A DNA stretch of 7,249 nucleotides from Bifidobacterium breve (GTDB taxonomy: Bacteria > Actinomycetota > Acidimicrobiia > Acidimicrobiales > Ilumatobacteraceae), in contig CALPPJ020000061.1 in the NCBI GenBank assembly GCA_943325425.2, positions 1-7,249 on the forward strand, given 5' to 3'. The notes under the pieces were generated by a model. It was not told the DNA's origin, ran no database searches, and saw only the letters and a program-made list of their open reading frames with translations. Shown here in pieces: positions 4,748 to 7,249 of the stretch. Made by a program: the position numbers and the translations under genes. Within the stretch, counting starts at the first letter, position 1. Each line of letters begins with the position of its first letter.

Positions 4748-5639
4748 TTAGACGATCTCGTATCGCTAGCCCAATTCCGATCGGCTCGGGTAGAACAACA
4801 AAAAGCTTTTGTATGCCATCGAGATCGCATTGCCGAAGAAGTGAATACATTGCTGACGCGAACGAAGTCGGGTCAATTGAAGCATCAAGAATGCGGTATT
4901 TGCTATTTGCATCGCCAAGGGATCCTTGGGCTTGTTGCATGTTTTCTACTAAAACGACCTCGCATAAAGGTGCGTAATGAGCGAGCAACATACCCGGCGC
5001 GCGGCTAATACCTGAATCAACATTGTCGAGCGCGACTATTGATTCAATTGCTTCAGCTGTAATTCCTCCAGGTCGCAAAACCACTGGAACTTCAAGACTG
5101 CAATCAACAATGGTTGACTCAACCCCAACGCGACACGGACCCCCATCAAGAATGTAATCAACGTCATCTCCCAGATCGTCAAGAACATGTTGTGCAGTGG
5201 TTGGACTCACCTTGCCAAACTTGTTCGCCGAAGGAGCAGCTAAGCCTCCTTTAAATTGCTGAAGAAGTTCCAATGCCAACTCATGTCCAGGTACACGCAC
5301 AGCCACGGTTTGGTGTCCTCCGGTTACCTCATCAAGCACAATGGAAGATTTCTGGACGATGACCGAAAGCGGTCCTGGCCAATAGGTGCTACCCAATATT
5401 TCTGCCGAATACGTCCATTGAGAACTCCAGGTTCGCGCCACATCTAAAGAAGAAACATGAACAATGAGAGGATGATTGTTCGGGCGACCTTTCACGCTGA
5501 AAATTTTGGCAATTGCCGTTTTCTGGGATGCATCAGCTGCAAGACCGTAAACAGTTTCAGTCGGTAAGCCGACGAGACCACCGTTTCGCACAATCTCTAA
5601 CGCACGTCCAACATCTGAACCAATAACTCCTCGCCTCAA
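4710..5639 (-). CDS. sua5: Sua5/TsaC-type L-threonylcarbamoyladenylate synthase
   Basis: A 309-residue enzyme that makes threonylcarbamoyl-AMP from threonine, bicarbonate and ATP, the first step of the universal t6A37 modification of ANN-decoding tRNAs. The YrdC domain shows LPTETVYGLAADA (25-37), KGRPNNHPLIVHV (50-62), WPGPLSVIV (87-95), VRVPGH, LAAPSANKFG (133-142), GVESTIVD (172-179) and LRPGGIT (188-194). The linker APGMLLAHYAP (214-224) and a following C-terminal Rossmann-like domain place it with Sua5 rather than the short TsaC; at 309 residues it is slightly short for Sua5. The start is TTG at 5639, overlapping the hydrolase stop as TTGA; no ATG or GTG lies between it and the conserved core, and a GGAAG about 10 bases upstream could serve as ribosome site. 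The gene ends inside the convergent J-protein gene without an obvious terminator of its own. Confidence 0.94.
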   Translation of the reverse strand: MRRGVIGSDVGRALEIVRNGGLVGLPTETVYGLAADASQKTAIAKIFSVKGRPNNHPLIVHVSSLDVARTWSSQWTYSAEILGSTYWPGPLSVIVQKSSIVLDEVTGGHQTVAVRVPGHELALELLQQFKGGLAAPSANKFGKVSPTTAQHVLDDLGDDVDYILDGGPCRVGVESTIVDCSLEVPVVLRPGGITAEAIESIVALDNVDSGISRAPGMLLAHYAPLCEVVLVENMQQAQGSLGDANSKYRILDASIDPTSFASAMYSLLRQCDLDGIQKLFVVLPEPIGIGLAIRDRLTKAAHGSKNQSR

Positions 5640-6352
5640 GATGGTGATGCTTCCAAGAAACCCAAAGCCGCATCAAAGAAATCGAAATTCTCGGTCGTTG
5701 CGAAATGATCGCATTTCTTTAGTACGACTAGACGCGCATTTGGCAACAAGTTCACGAGACCATCGCCAGGGCCAGCAAAATCCTGATCGCCAATAGCCAC
5801 TAGAACTGGACAAGTGACTCGTGCGAGTTGTTCTGGCGTGTACGGAGCACGATCACGTTTCATAATCGCCGTCAGTGCGATTCGATCATTGCCCGGTTGA
5901 TCGGCATATTGCACAAAGAGGCGCGCCAAATTGTTGTCGGGAAACTCTGTGCCTTCGAGCGCCCGGACCAGAACGTCGTGTGAGCCTGATTCATCACGTT
6001 CAATGACATTGCGCCCAATCCCAGCAAGGACCAAACTTCGGACCCGCTCTGGGTGATTAATCGCCAGTTGTAGCAGGGTGATCGCACCCAGGGAGAAGCC
6101 CACGAGGTCACAGGGCGCTGCTGGCATTCGCTCAAGGACACGTTGGGTGAGGTCGCCATAAGCCGCAGGATCATGGGGTTTAGGAGCCTGACCATGGCCG
6201 AGTAGATCAACTCCAATGACTTCTCTTCCCGAATCTTCGAGCAGATCAGCAAAACCACTTGAGCGCCAAGTTGAGTCAAATGAACCGCCCCAGCCGTGAA
6301 CCAAAAGAACTGGTCCCGCATTGCCTTTTCCTGTCTCCGAAAAATGCCCCAT
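5636..6352 (-). CDS. Alpha/beta-hydrolase fold protein
   Basis: A 238-residue serine hydrolase of the alpha/beta fold. Oxyanion motif HGWGG (19-23), nucleophile elbow GFSLG with Ser87 (85-89), GVDLLGHGQAPKP (47-59) typical of the strand-4 loop, acid in GDQD (188-191, probably Asp191), and His216 in CDHFATTE complete the catalytic triad. The cap between the elbow and the acid is short and helical. The substrate is not evident; esters, thioesters or lactones are all possible. The start is taken at ATG 6352 rather than the in-frame TTG at 6361, because a TANNNT box ends 7 bases before the ATG and no ribosome site is present, which suggests a leaderless transcript. It is the first gene of a two-gene operon and overlaps the Sua5 gene by four bases (TTGA), implying coupled translation. 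Confidence 0.9.
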   Translation of the reverse strand: MGHFSETGKGNAGPVLLVHGWGGSFDSTWRSSGFADLLEDSGREVIGVDLLGHGQAPKPHDPAAYGDLTQRVLERMPAAPCDLVGFSLGAITLLQLAINHPERVRSLVLAGIGRNVIERDESGSHDVLVRALEGTEFPDNNLARLFVQYADQPGNDRIALTAIMKRDRAPYTPEQLARVTCPVLVAIGDQDFAGPGDGLVNLLPNARLVVLKKCDHFATTENFDFFDAALGFLEASPS

Positions 6353-6359
6353 GTAGGTC

Positions 6360-6365
6360 AAGATA
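6360..6365 (-). promoter_or_regulatory. Candidate -10 box (TATCTT) for the hydrolase-sua5 operon
   Basis: On the - strand TATCTT is followed by seven bases, GACCTAC, and then the ATG at 6352, the spacing expected if transcription starts at the start codon. The absence of any Shine-Dalgarno motif agrees. No clear -35 element is seen at the right distance. Confidence 0.45.
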
Positions 6366-6378
6366 CCGCCTAGCCTGA

Positions 6379-6423
6379 TTCAGCCCATTGGCACGAGCTT
6401 TGAAGGAGCCGTTTTCAGCCCAT
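6379..6423 (+). repeat. Direct repeat TTCAGCCCAT overlapping the guaB1 start codon
   Basis: The 10-base unit TTCAGCCCAT occurs at 6379-6388 and 6414-6423, 35 bases apart, and the second copy runs into the ATG of guaB1. Both copies lie in the 69-base divergent region. This could be an operator pair or an mRNA site near the start codon; only the repetition itself is seen. Confidence 0.4.
6403..6408 (+). promoter_or_regulatory. Ribosome binding site AAGGAG of guaB1, unusually far from the ATG
   Basis: AAGGAG is a near-perfect Shine-Dalgarno sequence but ends 13 bases before the ATG at 6422, against a usual 5-9. No other in-frame start lies closer, and the family's N-terminus begins at this ATG. 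A TAGCCT at 6371-6376 fits the TANNNT -10 pattern and would give a leader of roughly 40 bases containing this site. Confidence 0.5.
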
Positions 6424-7249
6424 GAAATTCTTGAACGAAACTCCACCGCCATACGACTTGACGTACAACGACGTCTTTATGGTCCCCAGCATGTCCAATG
6501 TTGGCTCACGTCTTGACGTGAACTTGTCCACTCCCGACAACATCGGCACCACGATTCCACTTGTCGTTGCCAACATGACCGCCGTTGCTGGACGACGAAT
6601 GGCCGAAACAGTTTCACGTCGCGGCGGCCTCGTGGTTCTTCCGCAGGACATTCCGCTCGATGTCATTGAATCGGTCGTGAAGTTTGTTAAAAGTCGTCAC
6701 CCTGTCTATGAAACACCAATCACTTTGGCTCCCACTGACACAGTTGGAGAGGCTCTCAGCCTGATTCATAAACGCGCTCACGGGGTTGTCATCGTGACCG
6801 ATAATGATCAGCGACCACTCGGCATTTTTACCGAAGCTGACGCTGGTGGTTACGACCGATTCACGCAACTACACAATGTCATGTCGACAGAATTGTTGTG
6901 TATTCAAGAAGGCACTGATCTTGAAGAAATCTTTCACGCATTGTCTAACCAACGTTTGACCGCTGCTCCAGTCACCAACACAGACGGCCGCCTCATCGGA
7001 TGTGTGACTCGACGCGGAGCGCTGCGGTCGACGTTGTATACACCCGCCCTCAACAACCGCAACGAGTTTTTGACTGCAGTAGCAATTGGTGTCAACGGTG
7101 ACCCAGCAATCAAGGCGAAGCAGTTGCATGCTATGGGCGTTGACGTTTTGGTCGTTGATACCGCGCATGGACATCAGACTCGGATGATCACCGCAGTTGA
7201 AGAAGCGCGCAAAGCCGCACCGGAGGCAATCATTGTTGCGGGCAACGTC
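6422..7249 (+). CDS. guaB1: GuaB1-family IMP dehydrogenase/GMP reductase-related protein, 5' part
   Basis: The first 276 codons of a gene that runs off the right edge. The opening MKFLNETPPPYDLTYNDVF, followed by TTIPLVVANMTAVAGRRMAE (43-62), RRGGLVVLPQD (66-76) and the phrase HKRAHG, is the pattern of the actinobacterial GuaB1 family. Two CBS domains lie at about 95-205 (VYETPITLAPTDTVGEAL; later TAAPVTNTDGRLIG), and the TIM barrel resumes with AIGVNGD (221-227), DVLVVDTAHGH (241-251) and IVAGNV. The catalytic Cys loop and flap are beyond the window, so it cannot be confirmed as active. Members of this family were long called IMP dehydrogenases, but mycobacterial GuaB1 has been reported as a GMP reductase, returning GMP to IMP, with CBS domains sensing purine nucleotides. 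It is divergent from the hydrolase-sua5 operon. Confidence 0.92.
   Translation, partial: MKFLNETPPPYDLTYNDVFMVPSMSNVGSRLDVNLSTPDNIGTTIPLVVANMTAVAGRRMAETVSRRGGLVVLPQDIPLDVIESVVKFVKSRHPVYETPITLAPTDTVGEALSLIHKRAHGVVIVTDNDQRPLGIFTEADAGGYDRFTQLHNVMSTELLCIQEGTDLEEIFHALSNQRLTAAPVTNTDGRLIGCVTRRGALRSTLYTPALNNRNEFLTAVAIGVNGDPAIKAKQLHAMGVDVLVVDTAHGHQTRMITAVEEARKAAPEAIIVAGNV

Noticed and set aside
6353..6361. TTG start at 6361 for the alpha/beta hydrolase
   Set aside because: The ATG at 6352 has a -10 box at leaderless spacing; the TTG overlaps that box and has no ribosome site.
6415..7174. Three - strand frames opposite guaB1
   Set aside because: The + strand is clearly guaB1 over the whole stretch; the antisense products are featureless.

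Overview
The window looks like chromosomal DNA of an actinobacterium, most likely a planktonic Acidimicrobiia-type organism. The reasons are a GuaB1-type IMPDH-like protein typical of actinobacteria, a lipoprotein with a Thr/Glu/Ala/Pro stalk like those common in that group, start sites that look leaderless with a TANNNT box 6-7 nt upstream, and a balanced base composition. This placement is inference; no rRNA or marker tree is available here.

Layout. (1) Bases 1-985, + strand: the 3' end of a LivG-type ATPase gene and a complete LivF-type ATPase gene, overlapping by 4 bases (or 1, depending on the livF start). They are the tail of a branched-chain amino acid (HAAT) ABC transporter operon that enters from the left. 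(2) Bases 986-1142: a convergent intergenic region with three hairpins, namely an 18-bp perfect inverted repeat, a GC-rich intrinsic terminator serving the - strand, and a small AACTAGTT hairpin. (3) Bases 1143-2525, - strand: a LivK-family substrate-binding lipoprotein, very probably the partner of the neighbouring ATPases. Its sequence blocks are in the wrong order: the segment that normally forms the C-terminal third comes first, right after the lipoprotein stalk, and the normal N-terminal two thirds comes last. This apparent circular permutation is the main finding. (4) Bases 2526-2701: divergent promoter region, with a leader that can fold in two exclusive ways over the livK-like ribosome binding site. 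(5) Bases 2702-4747, + strand: a crotonase-superfamily enzyme with a PaaG-like active site, a nitroreductase-family flavoprotein starting on the base after its stop codon, and a short J-domain protein 18 bases further on. (6) Bases 4710-6352, - strand: an alpha/beta hydrolase followed by a Sua5-type threonylcarbamoyl-AMP synthase, coupled by a TTGA overlap; the Sua5 gene ends inside the J-protein gene by 38 bases. (7) Bases 6422-7249, + strand: the first 276 codons of guaB1, an IMPDH/GMP-reductase-like gene running off the window, divergent from the hydrolase across 69 bases.

How the genes work together: the transporter genes form one functional group (capture protein plus two ATPases; permeases presumably upstream). 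The crotonase and nitroreductase probably share an acyl-CoA or aromatic metabolism role, which is unproven. Sua5 (tRNA t6A) and GuaB1 (purine pool) are housekeeping. I found no tRNA, rRNA, CRISPR array, insertion sequence or phage gene. No gene-free stretch exceeds 176 bases.
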